Shown here: piece by piece, positions 55,790 to 64,000 of the stretch
Layout of the letters: each line of letters opens with the position of its first letter
Numbering within the stretch: the first letter of the stretch is position 1
Source: Alphaproteobacteria bacterium
GTDB taxonomy: Bacteria > Pseudomonadota > Alphaproteobacteria > Rhodobacterales > Rhodobacteraceae
Assembly: GCA_030424865.1 (NCBI GenBank)
Contig: JAUHVR010000006.1
Coordinates: 155,837 to 219,836, forward strand
Direction of reading: 5' to 3'
Length of the DNA stretch: 64,000 nucleotides
The notes under the pieces: model-generated
What the model was told of the DNA's origin: nothing
What the model saw: the letters and a program-made list of their open reading frames with translations, nothing else
Databases searched by the model: none
Program-made: the position numbers and the translations under genes

Positions 55790-56430
55790 GCGATTATTCC
55801 CCCCCGGACACACCGCTTGAGGTGCTGCACGCGGATCACGAGGTGCTGTGCGTGATAAAGCCCGCGGGGCTTTTGTCGGTCCCTGGTCGCGGCGCGCATC
55901 TGGCGGATTGCCTGTTGGCGCGTGTGCAGGCGGCCTTTCCGACCGCGCTGCTGGTGCATCGGCTGGACCGGGATACCTCGGGTGTGATGGTCTTTGGGCT
56001 GACACCCCATGCGCAGCGGCATCTGAGCGGGCAGTTCGAGGCGCGGAAGGTCAAGAAAACCTATGTGGCGCGCGTGGCGGGGCGGCTCGAGCCGAAGACC
56101 GGTGAGGTGGACCTGCCGCTGATCGTGGACTGGCCGAACCGGCCCCGGCAGATGGTGGACCGGGACAACGGCAAACCCGCGCTGACGCGGTGGCGGGTGA
56201 TGAAGGCAGAAGATGCAGAAACCCGTGTGGCCTTGATGCCCGAAACCGGGCGCAGCCATCAGTTGCGCGTGCATATGCTGGCCCTGGGGCATCCGATCCT
56301 GGGGGATCCGCTCTATGCCGAAGAGACGGCGGCGGAGTATCCGCGCATGATGTTGCATGCCCAGGAATTGCGGTTGCGGCACCCAGAAGTTGGAGCGGGG
56401 TTACGGTTCTTCGTGAAGCCTGAGTTCTGA
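55786..56430 (+). CDS. RluA-family RNA pseudouridine synthase
   Basis: 214-aa enzyme converting a uridine in rRNA or tRNA to pseudouridine. The catalytic Asp is in HRLDRDTSGVMVFGL; GRSHQLRVHMLALGHPILGD is the C-terminal block. No S4 domain is present and it is short, like RluA itself. The GTG start at 55786 overlaps the rarD stop by 4 nt; an upstream frame open from 55411 is antithetic to rarD coding and is not used. Confidence 0.9.
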   Translation: MSDYSPPDTPLEVLHADHEVLCVIKPAGLLSVPGRGAHLADCLLARVQAAFPTALLVHRLDRDTSGVMVFGLTPHAQRHLSGQFEARKVKKTYVARVAGRLEPKTGEVDLPLIVDWPNRPRQMVDRDNGKPALTRWRVMKAEDAETRVALMPETGRSHQLRVHMLALGHPILGDPLYAEETAAEYPRMMLHAQELRLRHPEVGAGLRFFVKPEF

Positions 56431-56474
56431 CCGGCGCGGCTTTGTCGCTGGCTGCGGGGTCGGGATTTTTTTGA

Positions 56475-56573
56475 GTATTTTTGGAAAGATGAAAGGGCGG
56501 GGCGCGTGAAATGCGAAAACGGGCGCTTGGGGGCGCCCGTTGCTGTTTGCGTATTTGGGGAAAGATGAAAGGG
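56475..56573. repeat. Imperfect 23-bp direct repeat flanking a terminator
   Basis: Copies at 56475-56497 and 56551-56573 read GTATTT(TT/GG)GGAAAGATGAAAGGG and match at 21 of 23 positions. The second copy touches the aldehyde dehydrogenase stop codon. Such sequences recur at gene ends in this family. Confidence 0.55.
56512..56541 (-). terminator. Rho-independent terminator of the aldehyde dehydrogenase gene
   Basis: 9-bp stem AACGGGCGC/GCGCCCGTT (56518-56526 with 56533-56541), 6-nt loop; on the minus strand it runs into TTTT. It lies 32 bp after the stop codon. Confidence 0.75.
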
Positions 56574-58013
56574 TTATTCGGGGGTCCAGTCCGAGATGGC
56601 TTTCACTTCCAGGAAATCCTCGATGCCCCATTTGCCGCCTTCGCGCCCGTTGCCGGACTGCTTCATGCCGCCGAAGGGTGATCCGGCGCTGCGGCCTTTG
56701 CCGTTCATCTCGACCATGCCCGAACGCAGGGCGCGGGCCAGACGGTTGCAGCGCGCCTTGTCCTGGCTTTGGACATAGTTCGTCAGGCCATAGGGGGTGT
56801 CGTTGGCCAGCGCTATGGCTTCGTCCTCGGTTTCGAACTTCATGATCGACAGGACCGGGCCAAAGATTTCTTCGTTGGCGATGGTCATGTCGGGGGTCAC
56901 GTCGGCAAAGACCGTGGGACGGACGTAGTAGCCCTTGTTCAGGCCATCGGGGCGGCCGACGCCGCCGGCGACGAGGCGGGCGCCTTCGTCGATGCCGGTC
57001 TGGATCAGGCCCTGGATCTTGGTCCATTGCACCTCGTTCACGACGGGGCCGATGTGGCGGCCGGGCTCGGAGGCGGGGCCGACGCTGATCTTGGCGGCCA
57101 TCTCGGCGGCTGTGTCCACGGCCTGATCATACGCGCTGGCCTCGACGATCATGCGGCTGGGGGCGTTACAGCTTTGGCCCGAGTTGTTCATCATATGCGT
57201 CACGCCCCGTTTCACGGCGCGTTCGTCGGCATCGGCGAAGACAAGGTTGGCCCCTTTGCCGCCCAGTTCAAGCGAGACGCGTTTCAGCGTATCCGCGGCG
57301 GCCTTGGTGATCAGCTTGCCGGCGCGAGTCGAGCCGGTGAAGCTGACCATGTCGACGTCGGGGTGCACCGAAAGCTGCGAGCCGACGCCCACGCCATCGC
57401 CGTTCACCAGGTTGAAAACACCCGGGGGGAAGCCGGCCTCGTCCATGATCTCGGCAAAGAGCATGGCGTTGAGCGGGCTTTCCTCGGAGGGTTTCAGCAC
57501 CATGGTGCAGCCCGCGATGGCCGCCGCGCCGACCTTGAGCGTGACCTGGTTCATCGGCCAGTTCCAGGGTGTGATCAGGGCGCAGACGCCGATGGGTTCA
57601 TGGGCAATCAGGTCGTTGGGGGCATCCGCGCTGAGGGCATGTTCAAAGGGGAATTCCCTGGCGGCCTTGATGAAGTTGCCCAGGTGCCAGTCACCGCAGG
57701 GGGTCTGCTGGCTGCGCGCCATGTCGATGGGCGCACCCATTTCGAGGCTGGTGAGCTCGGACATTTCCTCGGCCCGCGAGGTGTAGACCTGCAGCAGTTT
57801 CTCGACCAGCGCGATGCGTTCGGCCGGTGGCGTTGCGGCCCAGGCCGGAAAGGCGGCGCGCGCGGCGGCGACAGCCGCGTCGGTGTCGGCCTGCCCCCCA
57901 AGCGAGATCGTCGCGCAGGGTTCTTCGGTCGAGGGGTTGATGACGGGGTGATCGCGGCCTTCGACCGGGTCCACCCACTGGCCGTTGATATAGAACTGGC
58001 GTTTCTCGATCAT
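56574..58013 (-). CDS. NAD(P)-dependent aldehyde dehydrogenase
   Basis: 479-aa ALDH-superfamily enzyme oxidising an aldehyde to the acid. The catalytic Cys is about residue 282 in NNSGQSCNAPSRM; the general-base Glu lies in LELGGKGANLVF; the cofactor loop is SFTGSTRAGKLI. The ATG at 58013 has GGAG upstream and is preferred over an in-frame extension to 58196. The substrate is unknown. Divergent from the peroxiredoxin gene. Confidence 0.93.
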   Translation of the reverse strand: MIEKRQFYINGQWVDPVEGRDHPVINPSTEEPCATISLGGQADTDAAVAAARAAFPAWAATPPAERIALVEKLLQVYTSRAEEMSELTSLEMGAPIDMARSQQTPCGDWHLGNFIKAAREFPFEHALSADAPNDLIAHEPIGVCALITPWNWPMNQVTLKVGAAAIAGCTMVLKPSEESPLNAMLFAEIMDEAGFPPGVFNLVNGDGVGVGSQLSVHPDVDMVSFTGSTRAGKLITKAAADTLKRVSLELGGKGANLVFADADERAVKRGVTHMMNNSGQSCNAPSRMIVEASAYDQAVDTAAEMAAKISVGPASEPGRHIGPVVNEVQWTKIQGLIQTGIDEGARLVAGGVGRPDGLNKGYYVRPTVFADVTPDMTIANEEIFGPVLSIMKFETEDEAIALANDTPYGLTNYVQSQDKARCNRLARALRSGMVEMNGKGRSAGSPFGGMKQSGNGREGGKWGIEDFLEVKAISDWTPE

Positions 58014-58189
58014 GACGAGCTCCGAAAACTTTGGAATTCTCCCGGGAACGCATCTGTGATCGGCCTCGGGTTCGAGGCACTCTGTCACTCTGGTCTGCAC
58101 TGTGCAAGACATGCCGTGCATGGAAGGAATCGCGTGACGTCGGGTCGTGTCCGGTGGCGTGGTTCCGTTGTAACCCCGGAGGACATACC

Positions 58190-58843
58190 ATGGCATTGCG
58201 CATCAACGACACCATCCCCAACCTGACCGTCGAGACCGATCAGGGCACGTTTGACCTGCATGACTGGATCGGCGACAGCTGGGCGATCCTGTTCAGCCAC
58301 CCCAAGGATTTCACCCCCGTTTGCACCACCGAATTCAGCGCCGTGGCGCAGCTGGCGGACGAGTGGGACAAGCGCGGAACCAAGGTGATCGGCGTGTCCG
58401 TCGACGGCGTCGAGGACCACAAGAAGTGGAAAGGCGACATCGAGGCCTATGGCAACGCCGCACCCGGCTTCCCGATCATCGCAGACGACGGTCTGGCGGT
58501 GTCCAAGGCCTTTGACATGCTGCCCGCCGAGGCCTATCTGCCCGACGGCCGCACGCCCGCCGACAGCGCCACCGTGCGTTCGGTTTTCATCATCGGACCG
58601 GACAAGACGCTGAAGCTGAGCATGACCTATCCGATGACCGTGGGCCGGAATTTCAGCGAGGTGCTGCGGGCGCTTGACGGGCTTCAGACCTCTGCGCGTG
58701 AAAATGTTGCGACGCCGGCGAACTGGACCGTGGGCGATGACATCATTGTGCCCGTGGCAGTCAGCGATGCCGATGCAATCGCCAAGTACGGCGCGATCGA
58801 GACGGTGCTGCCTTATCTTCGCAAGGCCAAGCTGCCGTCGTAA
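58190..58843 (+). CDS. 1-Cys peroxiredoxin (Prx6 family)
   Basis: 217-aa thiol peroxidase reducing hydrogen peroxide and alkyl peroxides. Peroxidatic Cys45 is in HPKDFTPVCTTEF, and the C-terminal extension typical of Prx6 is present, with no resolving Cys. ATG at 58190 with GGAGGA seven bases upstream; the frame open from 58031 is not used. Followed by a terminator. Confidence 0.94.
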   Translation: MALRINDTIPNLTVETDQGTFDLHDWIGDSWAILFSHPKDFTPVCTTEFSAVAQLADEWDKRGTKVIGVSVDGVEDHKKWKGDIEAYGNAAPGFPIIADDGLAVSKAFDMLPAEAYLPDGRTPADSATVRSVFIIGPDKTLKLSMTYPMTVGRNFSEVLRALDGLQTSARENVATPANWTVGDDIIVPVAVSDADAIAKYGAIETVLPYLRKAKLPS

Positions 58844-58884
58844 ATTGCGTCCAACACCAGTGCCTGAATCTACAGGTCCTTGTC

Positions 58885-58916
58885 GGCCTCGTCTTCAACG
58901 ACGGGGCCATTTTCAA
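58885..58916 (+). terminator. Rho-independent terminator of the peroxiredoxin gene
   Basis: 9-bp stem GGCCTCGTC/GACGGGGCC (58885-58893 with 58900-58908, one G-U pair), 6-nt loop, then ATTTTC. Confidence 0.6.
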
Positions 58917-59124
58917 AAGAGTCTTGTATTGTCACGGCTTTGCAACGGATTTCCAGTTTTCGGGAAAGGACGTCAATCACACGAGTGTCGGACCGGTCTG
59001 GGAGCAATCACTTCACCAAACAAGCAGTTTTGAATTCCAAGGCATGGGACGGCTTTTCTCTTCGTGGCCTGTACAAATTATGGCATACTCGACCGACTCT
59101 ACTGAATTAGAAACGGGCCATTAC

Positions 59125-59778
59125 ATGAAACAAATTCTTGTTCTATCACTGTTGCTTTCGGTCCTTGGATTCACGCTGCGGGCTGAGCCTTTGACTGACT
59201 ACGGTCACAACTTTAACGCGTGTCAACGCAAGTACCCAATAGTTTGGTGGTCACCTGGAATCATGATGTTCTGTGGAGAATTGCCAAGTGCTCAGAAATC
59301 CAGAAGTCAGGTCATGGCTGAGGCAAAAAAAGGCTGCGAAGAGGCTGCGCGAAAATGGATTCCGGCGTCTGTGTCCTATCGGCCTAAATGCAGGTTGGCG
59401 TTTGATGGGCACAGGTTCACCGACCAAAGTTTCAGAAAAATATTAAAGCGGTACCCACCGATTCCAGTACGGCTTACGATCTATGATCACGAAACAAAAA
59501 AGCTACAGAAAACATCTGGGGCCCTTTTCTACGAGCCTTCAAAATTCCTTAGAGGAGCCCGTTCGCCATTCCGATTGGAAGCGCACGGCGTTGAAATTTG
59601 CAAAGGGTACCATAACAACAAAAATAAAATCCGGTACTCTATCGAGTGTTTCGGACAAAGATTCACAGGGGTATCCAAAGTAGAGAAAATCTATCGAACG
59701 GGAGGGATGCAGTATCTGACGCCCAAGGCTGCAACTGTGAAGTGGAAGAAATCCTACATTACGATTGAGTTCAGGTAA
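59125..59778 (+). CDS. Secreted protein of unknown function
   Basis: 217 aa with a clear signal peptide (MKQILVLSLLLSVLGFTLRA). The mature part is basic and contains six Cys residues (two in the first 35 mature residues), suggesting disulfides. No family is recognised. The gene and its surroundings (about 58950-59930) are visibly more A/T-rich than all neighbours and lack the window's GC-rich codon habit, suggesting horizontal acquisition. An in-frame start at 58924 is less likely because the signal peptide begins at 59125. Followed by its own terminator. Confidence 0.7.
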   Translation: MKQILVLSLLLSVLGFTLRAEPLTDYGHNFNACQRKYPIVWWSPGIMMFCGELPSAQKSRSQVMAEAKKGCEEAARKWIPASVSYRPKCRLAFDGHRFTDQSFRKILKRYPPIPVRLTIYDHETKKLQKTSGALFYEPSKFLRGARSPFRLEAHGVEICKGYHNNKNKIRYSIECFGQRFTGVSKVEKIYRTGGMQYLTPKAATVKWKKSYITIEFR

Positions 59779-59891
59779 ATACGCTGGGGTGCTCAGGTGG
59801 CTCACATTGTCTGGCCAGATCGATGTCTTGCGACTTGGCATGCGAGCCAATTTGGCGGACATGGGCGCTCATCACTGATTAGATTTAGTTC

Positions 59892-59914
59892 GCGCAGAAT
59901 TCTGCGCACTTTTT
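59892..59914 (+). terminator. Rho-independent terminator
   Basis: Perfect 6-bp stem GCGCAG/CTGCGC (59892-59897 with 59902-59907) with a 4-nt loop and the tail ACTTTTT, 113 bp after the orphan secreted-protein stop. The stem is symmetric, so it could also serve the convergent small gene. Confidence 0.6.
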
Positions 59915-59938
59915 CAGAGTCACCATGGGACCCAACTT

Positions 59939-60205
59939 TTACTGTCGCGTCGCGGGTCTCATCCAGGTCAAGGCGCTCAGAATTTGCATCACCCGTTTCA
60001 TGAAACGCTGCGCCACAGTCATCACGGCCTGGGCATCTGCATCGTCCTGTGCCTCTTGGCGGGCCTTGGCCTCAAGGGCCAAGCGCTCTTGTTTGGCCGT
60101 GCAGTAGGCGTGCCTTGAAATGTCATGCCGCTTGGCCGCCACGCCGCCATGCAGGGCCATAGCATCCCGTCTGGATTCCAGTACTTCGAAGTCACGTTCC
60201 AACAT
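59939..60205 (-). CDS. Small helical protein of unknown function
   Basis: 88-aa protein, no signal peptide, mostly charged alpha-helix rich in Ala, Gln, Arg and Glu (about residues 25-60). Not recognised. GGAGG lies seven bases before the ATG at 60205, which supports this frame over an overlapping one at 60022-60243. Divergent from the LysR gene. Confidence 0.5.
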   Translation of the reverse strand: MLERDFEVLESRRDAMALHGGVAAKRHDISRHAYCTAKQERLALEAKARQEAQDDADAQAVMTVAQRFMKRVMQILSALTWMRPATRQ

Positions 60206-60320
60206 CTTTGATCCTCCGTCGTCGGCAAGTTCGCCGGTGACATCAGGCTAGGGAATTTGGCGATTTACAGAATGCGCGTTATGCTGAAGGGACCATTCCG
60301 GATTTCGGAGCAATGGCGCG

Positions 60321-61208
60321 ATGGACCGGTTGCAGGCCCTCAAGACGTTTCGCGAAGTCGCCCGACAGGGCGGGTTTGCTGCGGCGGCGCGCGCGCTCAA
60401 CACCTCGCCTCCGTCCGTCAGCCGCCTGATATCAGAGCTTGAGGACGACCTTGGCGTGCGTTTGTTCAGCCGGTCGACACGCAGCGTGGCGCTGACGGAA
60501 GAGGGAGAGTTGTTGCTGCGCCGGGCGATCCCCCTGGCAGAAGAATTCGAACTGGTCACCCAGGAAATTCGAGAGCGTCAGTCAAAACCACAGGGGCACC
60601 TGCGGATCAGCAGCGTTGTCGCGTTTGGACAGGAACGCATTGCGCCCCTGCTTCCGGCGTTCATGGAGCAACATCCCAGCGTCACGGTGGAACTCGACAT
60701 TTCCAATCGCAAGGTGGACCTTGTCCAGGAACATGTGGACCTCGCAATCCGGATTGGCGGCCCCGAGGGGTTGGACACCTCGTCCCTGGTGGCGCGCCGG
60801 ATCTTTTCGCAACGGCTGATCTTTGTGGCGGCACCGGCCTATATCGCGCGGCGGGGCGAACCTGAAACGCTGGACGATCTGAGGTCCCACCGCATCGTGA
60901 AACAGATCAGCGGCAATTGGGGGCGCAAGAACCAGTTTGTGACCAGCGACGGTCTGGTCGATTTGGCCCTGCCCGAAGACCTTGTTGTGAATTCTCCGAA
61001 CGCGGCCCGAAATGCCGTGCTGTCGGGGCATACAATGGCCCTTTTGGCGGATTATCTCGCGGCTGACATGCTGGCGGACGGCCGCCTGTCGCGGCTCTTG
61101 CCTGACGTCACAACGGCGGAACAACCGATCTATGCGGTCTTTGTTCACAGGCAGTACATGCCCGCCAAAATCCGGGCGTTCCTCGATTTTGCGGTCGAGA
61201 ACCTTTAG
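60321..61208 (+). CDS. LysR-family transcriptional regulator
   Basis: 295-aa regulator: N-terminal winged HTH (KTFREVARQGGFAAAARALN, then SVSRLISELEDDLGVRLFSR) and C-terminal effector-binding domain. It belongs to the large AphA/PgrR-like LysR group and lacks an obvious adjacent target operon other than the divergent small gene. The effector is unknown. Confidence 0.93.
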   Translation: MDRLQALKTFREVARQGGFAAAARALNTSPPSVSRLISELEDDLGVRLFSRSTRSVALTEEGELLLRRAIPLAEEFELVTQEIRERQSKPQGHLRISSVVAFGQERIAPLLPAFMEQHPSVTVELDISNRKVDLVQEHVDLAIRIGGPEGLDTSSLVARRIFSQRLIFVAAPAYIARRGEPETLDDLRSHRIVKQISGNWGRKNQFVTSDGLVDLALPEDLVVNSPNAARNAVLSGHTMALLADYLAADMLADGRLSRLLPDVTTAEQPIYAVFVHRQYMPAKIRAFLDFAVENL

Positions 61209-61253
61209 CCCGGGGATTGATCAAACGCGCTTTGGGGCATTGAGGCCGAGGGA

Positions 61254-62639
61254 TCACTCTGCCGGCCGGATCATCTCGTACCAACCGTGTCGGGTCGGCG
61301 CGCGGCGGCTGACGTAGCGCGCGCTGACCCAGCCGGTTTGGCCGCTTGCTGTGACCTTGAACCAGACGCCCTGGGAATCCGCGGTGATCCTGCAGTCTGT
61401 CACCTGAACGGTCGCCCCTTCCGACAACCGCGTGATCCGCGCGCCGTTCAGGCCGGGCGCGTCGCGCATGTTGACGTTTGACAGGAGCGTTCGAGTCCAA
61501 TCCATCTTGTAGGGATAATGAAACTCGGTCCCGTTGTACTCGGCGACGGCGCGTGGATAGGCGCTGTATTCCTCGTATTCCTCTTCTTCCAGAAAACGAT
61601 TGCCCCAGTCCCAATGGTAATAGTGGCGGGTCAGGGTGCCCTTGTGACAACCCAGATGGTCGGCCAGAAGCCCCGCGGTCAGCAAAACGGTCCGGCTGTT
61701 GCTGCGCGTCCGCCTGTCGGCGTTTTCAATCGTCTGCGCCAGAATGCACTCTACCGGCTCGTCGATGTTCCACCATTCGTACATGTCCGAGCTTGGAAAG
61801 CCCCCTTCGGTCGAGAATTCGAGGATGCGGCAAATCTCGGTTGCGTCCTCGGCGGTCAAGGCGTCGGACGAGACGACATGAATGCGGGCATCCGAGGCGA
61901 CCGGTTCAAAGCCCATGAAGCGCGTCAGCAATCCGCCGCGCAGCGTGAAAAACTCATCGGACTCGCGGTAATACAGCGCGTTCTGTGCCAGCGCGATTGG
62001 CACGCGGCCCGAGCTGACCAGCTTGAGGAACTCGGACATGACACTGTAGGTCAGATCCATCGCCGCGCCGATCTCGGCGGATTGGGCAGCTTGGTCCGGC
62101 GGCAGAAAAGGCATGTGAAAGCCGAGTTCCGCCCCGACCTCGACAAAGCGTTCCAGCGTGTTTTCGTCTCGATCCGCGACGGCAAGGCTGAAGATCATCG
62201 CGCAGGCGGACATGCAGCGCTGACCGTTCAGAACAAAGACGCCGCCAAGGCTTTCGCCGCCATTGCCGTATCGCCATCCGGCCAGGAACTGCCCCATCTC
62301 GATGGCTTCGAGCAGGTTTCCACCCGGACTGTTCAGGATCACGTGAAAGGGGCGCGGGACGTTCAACTGCTCGTCATCCGCGTCCGGGTTTTTCAGCAGC
62401 ACGCGCCGCAGCATTGCGGCGTCTCCCTTCTCGATCGGACCAGACACCAGAACGACGCCATCGCTGGGGTCGTCAGAGGGGTTCCAGACCTCGGTCGCAA
62501 AGGCCGGGCGGTTGTCGCTGTAGAAGGTCTTGAGTTTCTCGAGACGGGGCGCCAGATCCGGGCGCAGCGTGATCTCGGCGGCCTGGGCCCCCAGGGTCGT
62601 CACAACCGTCAGGGCGGCTGAAAAGAGGAGTGATTTCAA
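61254..62639 (-). CDS. Secreted ClpP-fold protease-like protein with SH3 domain
   Basis: 461 aa. A signal peptide (residues 1-21) is followed by a ClpP/crotonase-like periplasmic domain: LNSPGGNLLEA (residues 102-112, oxyanion region) and CMSACAMIF with candidate nucleophile Ser144 between Cys142 and Cys146. The C-terminal part (about residues 395-455) is a bacterial SH3 domain (NMRDAPGLNGARITRLSEG, then GWVSARYV), usually a wall-binding module. The start is TTG at 62639 with a weak ribosome site. It lies 156 bp downstream of the caspase-like gene on the same strand. Confidence 0.8.
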   Translation of the reverse strand: MKSLLFSAALTVVTTLGAQAAEITLRPDLAPRLEKLKTFYSDNRPAFATEVWNPSDDPSDGVVLVSGPIEKGDAAMLRRVLLKNPDADDEQLNVPRPFHVILNSPGGNLLEAIEMGQFLAGWRYGNGGESLGGVFVLNGQRCMSACAMIFSLAVADRDENTLERFVEVGAELGFHMPFLPPDQAAQSAEIGAAMDLTYSVMSEFLKLVSSGRVPIALAQNALYYRESDEFFTLRGGLLTRFMGFEPVASDARIHVVSSDALTAEDATEICRILEFSTEGGFPSSDMYEWWNIDEPVECILAQTIENADRRTRSNSRTVLLTAGLLADHLGCHKGTLTRHYYHWDWGNRFLEEEEYEEYSAYPRAVAEYNGTEFHYPYKMDWTRTLLSNVNMRDAPGLNGARITRLSEGATVQVTDCRITADSQGVWFKVTASGQTGWVSARYVSRRAPTRHGWYEMIRPAE

Positions 62640-62795
62640 GGCGGGTGCGGTCCTGATGTTTGGTTTGGTCTGTCACCAGAGGTATCGCAACAGCCTGAAC
62701 CTGTGAACCTTTTCATGCGACGCGCCCTGACCCGGCGATGCCGGTGCAGGCCGGACGAACAGCTGTGGCCCCCTTCGGTTGCCGCAGTTCACTGG

Positions 62796-63875
62796 CTACC
62801 TGCAGATGGGCCAACCGGTATCCATCCAGATCGCCTGCGCGTCGTTGTGATAGACGCCCATCTGCAACGTGCGCGCGCTGTCATCCGGGTCGGCGTAAAA
62901 CCATAGATGCGAAGCGTCCCCGTCGGCGCTTGCATAATGGAAGCCTGAACCGCCGTTTTCGGGATCGAGGATCTGTTTGCACGACACGTTGGTCGCAAGA
63001 CCCGGGCCGCTCACGTATATCCCATCGGGTTGCGGACAGACCTGCACCCGATTGTCTATGTCGATCGCCTTGTCTTTCCCGGAAAGTCCAAGCCATTCTT
63101 CTGATTTGCCCAGGGTCGAGACATTGGCCATCGGGGCCTGACACACCTTGGCACCCTGTCCGCCCGTCGATGCGCGAAGTTCAATGTGTTCGGTCAAGCT
63201 GCCTTCCCAATAGGGCACCTGCCTTTGGTCGGTGGATCTGCTGACCTCGTTCACCAACCCGACGAAGGCATCGCTCAGGCTGAGAGGCTCGTTTGAGGAA
63301 AAGACGCTGGCAAAGGCTCGGGCGAACGGGCTGTTCTTCTGCGCGCCGTCCAGGGCCACCGTGTCGGGATGGGCCGAATACAGCGCAACCATGCCCGGTG
63401 TTTTCAGGCCGGCCCGTGCCAGGCCTCGTTTTGCACCGATCGAGCGCGTGGCAAAGGGATTGTCGCGGCAGGCATCGGCAATCAGCAGCTTGGCCTTGGC
63501 CGTCGGATGAAAGGCCGCTTCGATATCGCCCAGCGTGATCCCGGTGTCGGCCACTGTATCCGGCGAGGTGGCGCGTGAATCGACCGGCAACAGGTAGTTG
63601 ACGTTTTCAATCTGAACGCCATGACCCGCGAAATAGACCACGGCAAGGTCAGCGTCGGCTGTGTCTTCGCGAAATGCGGCAAGGGCGGACTGCCATTGGG
63701 CCTTGGTGGCGTCCCGGACCAGTGTTGTCTGAAATCCGAGGTCCTGAAAAACGCCTTCTATCAGGAGCGCATCTGCAACCGGGTTTCGAAGTGGAGAGAT
63801 CTGCTGGTACGCGGCGTTCCCGATAATCAGCGCGCGGCGTTCGGCGGCATTTGCAACACCGGCGGCAAAGCAGAG
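62796..63875 (-). pseudogene. Caspase-like (peptidase C14) protein, 5' end lost to an IS insertion
   Basis: About 359 codons remain. Translated from 63875 the reading is LCFAAGVANAAERRALIIGN, the end of a signal peptide and the first caspase strand; the His is in YFAGHGVQ (63621-63623) and the catalytic Cys in IADACRDNP (63468-63470). Upstream of 63875 the frame runs through the IS terminal repeat to a TAG with no start codon. The first usable internal start (GTG 63641) would drop the first caspase strands. The rest, including a C-terminal domain of about 150 residues, is intact, so the disruption looks recent. Confidence 0.85.
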
Positions 63876-64000
63876 TGAGGTGCCCCTAGTTTCCTAGACG
63901 CCTGCCTTTTCCAGTTTGAGCTGTCGTTCTTCGAAGTCAACGGGCGACAGCATGCCGTTGTTCGTGTGTTTGCGCTTTGGGTTGTAGAATAGCTCAATGT
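63876..64000 (-). mobile_element. IS3-family insertion sequence, right part (continues past the window)
   Basis: The end begins with TGAGGTGCCCCTAGTTTCCT at 63876, followed by AGAC. This is the form of IS407-group (IS3 family) terminal repeats. The transposase reading frame lies just inside it. The junction with the caspase-like gene is exactly at 63875/63876. Confidence 0.8.
63894..64000 (-). CDS. IS3-family transposase OrfB, C-terminus (partial)
   Basis: The last 35 residues of an integrase-core transposase: IELFYNPKRKHTNNGMLSPV is the conserved end of IS3-family OrfB, followed by DFEERQLKLEKAGV and a TAG at 63894-63896. The gene starts beyond the window. Confidence 0.88.
   Translation of the reverse strand, partial: IELFYNPKRKHTNNGMLSPVDFEERQLKLEKAGV

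Noticed and set aside
62796..63641. Caspase gene as an intact gene starting at GTG 63641
   Set aside because: The sequence upstream to 63875 continues the caspase fold in frame (ERRALIIGN onward), so this start would remove essential strands; truncation by the IS explains the lack of a start.
1..64000. CRISPR array, tRNA, rRNA or riboswitch
   Set aside because: No regularly spaced repeats, cloverleaf folds, rRNA segments or known riboswitch cores were recognised in the intergenic regions read.

Overview
The window is GC-rich, gene-dense DNA from a marine Rhodobacteraceae (Roseobacter-group alphaproteobacterium). The assignment rests on gene content: a flagellar cluster with a CtrA-type motif, a MotE-like protein, DUF3576, DUF2125 and DUF6653 family proteins, a small acidic porin, a glutathione/GFA and dimethylglycine-dehydrogenase gene set, and FNR-type regulation. 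No rRNA, tRNA or CRISPR array was recognised. Functions are family assignments made by reading the proteins; nothing was searched against a database.

Layout. (1) 33-12629: flagellar export, stator and basal-body genes in two divergent blocks. fliL, a small membrane protein, motE-like, motA, a 709-aa AMIN/repeat protein, a lytic transglycosylase, flhA, fliR and flhB run leftward. fliF, fliH, fliN and fliP run rightward. A CtrA-like site lies between them. (2) 12634-20857: housekeeping genes (Trm112, Lon-N domain, CnoX-like thioredoxin, DUF6653, exonuclease III, an OmpR-type regulator, ribA, an L,D-transpeptidase, YggS, porin, DUF3576 lipoprotein). Between xthA and the regulator lies a strong candidate for an FNR/DNR-activated small RNA of about 78 nt. 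(3) 20864-33159: glycosyltransferase, HNH protein, MscS channel with a repetitive tail, HI0933-type flavoprotein, GST, then holA-lptE-leuS, an enoyl-CoA hydratase/SDR pair and a DUF2125 protein. (4) 33205-46546: UbiH-type hydroxylase, amidase, aminotransferase, ftsK, lolA, a transglycosylase lipoprotein, hspQ, gamma-glutamyltransferase, an anti-sigma kinase-like/STAS pair, thiolase and a free-methionine-sulfoxide reductase.

(5) 46678-54806: one co-directional cluster of an XRE-cupin regulator, three consecutive GFA-family zinc proteins, a dimethylglycine-dehydrogenase-like flavoprotein, a cupin, a homocysteine S-methyltransferase and a second dimethylglycine-dehydrogenase-like flavoprotein. 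It reads as a methylated-amine (glycine-betaine-type) demethylation pathway. Methyl groups would go to homocysteine or folate, with formaldehyde handled by the GFA proteins. Five copies of a TTTTCAC-type motif precede the regulator gene.

(6) 54896-64000: RarD-like permease, RluA-type pseudouridine synthase, aldehyde dehydrogenase, 1-Cys peroxiredoxin, a base-composition-shifted orphan secreted protein, a small helical protein, a LysR regulator, a secreted ClpP-fold/SH3 protein, and a caspase-like (peptidase C14) gene. The start of the caspase gene has been removed by an IS3-family insertion whose terminal repeat and transposase 3' end form the right edge of the window.
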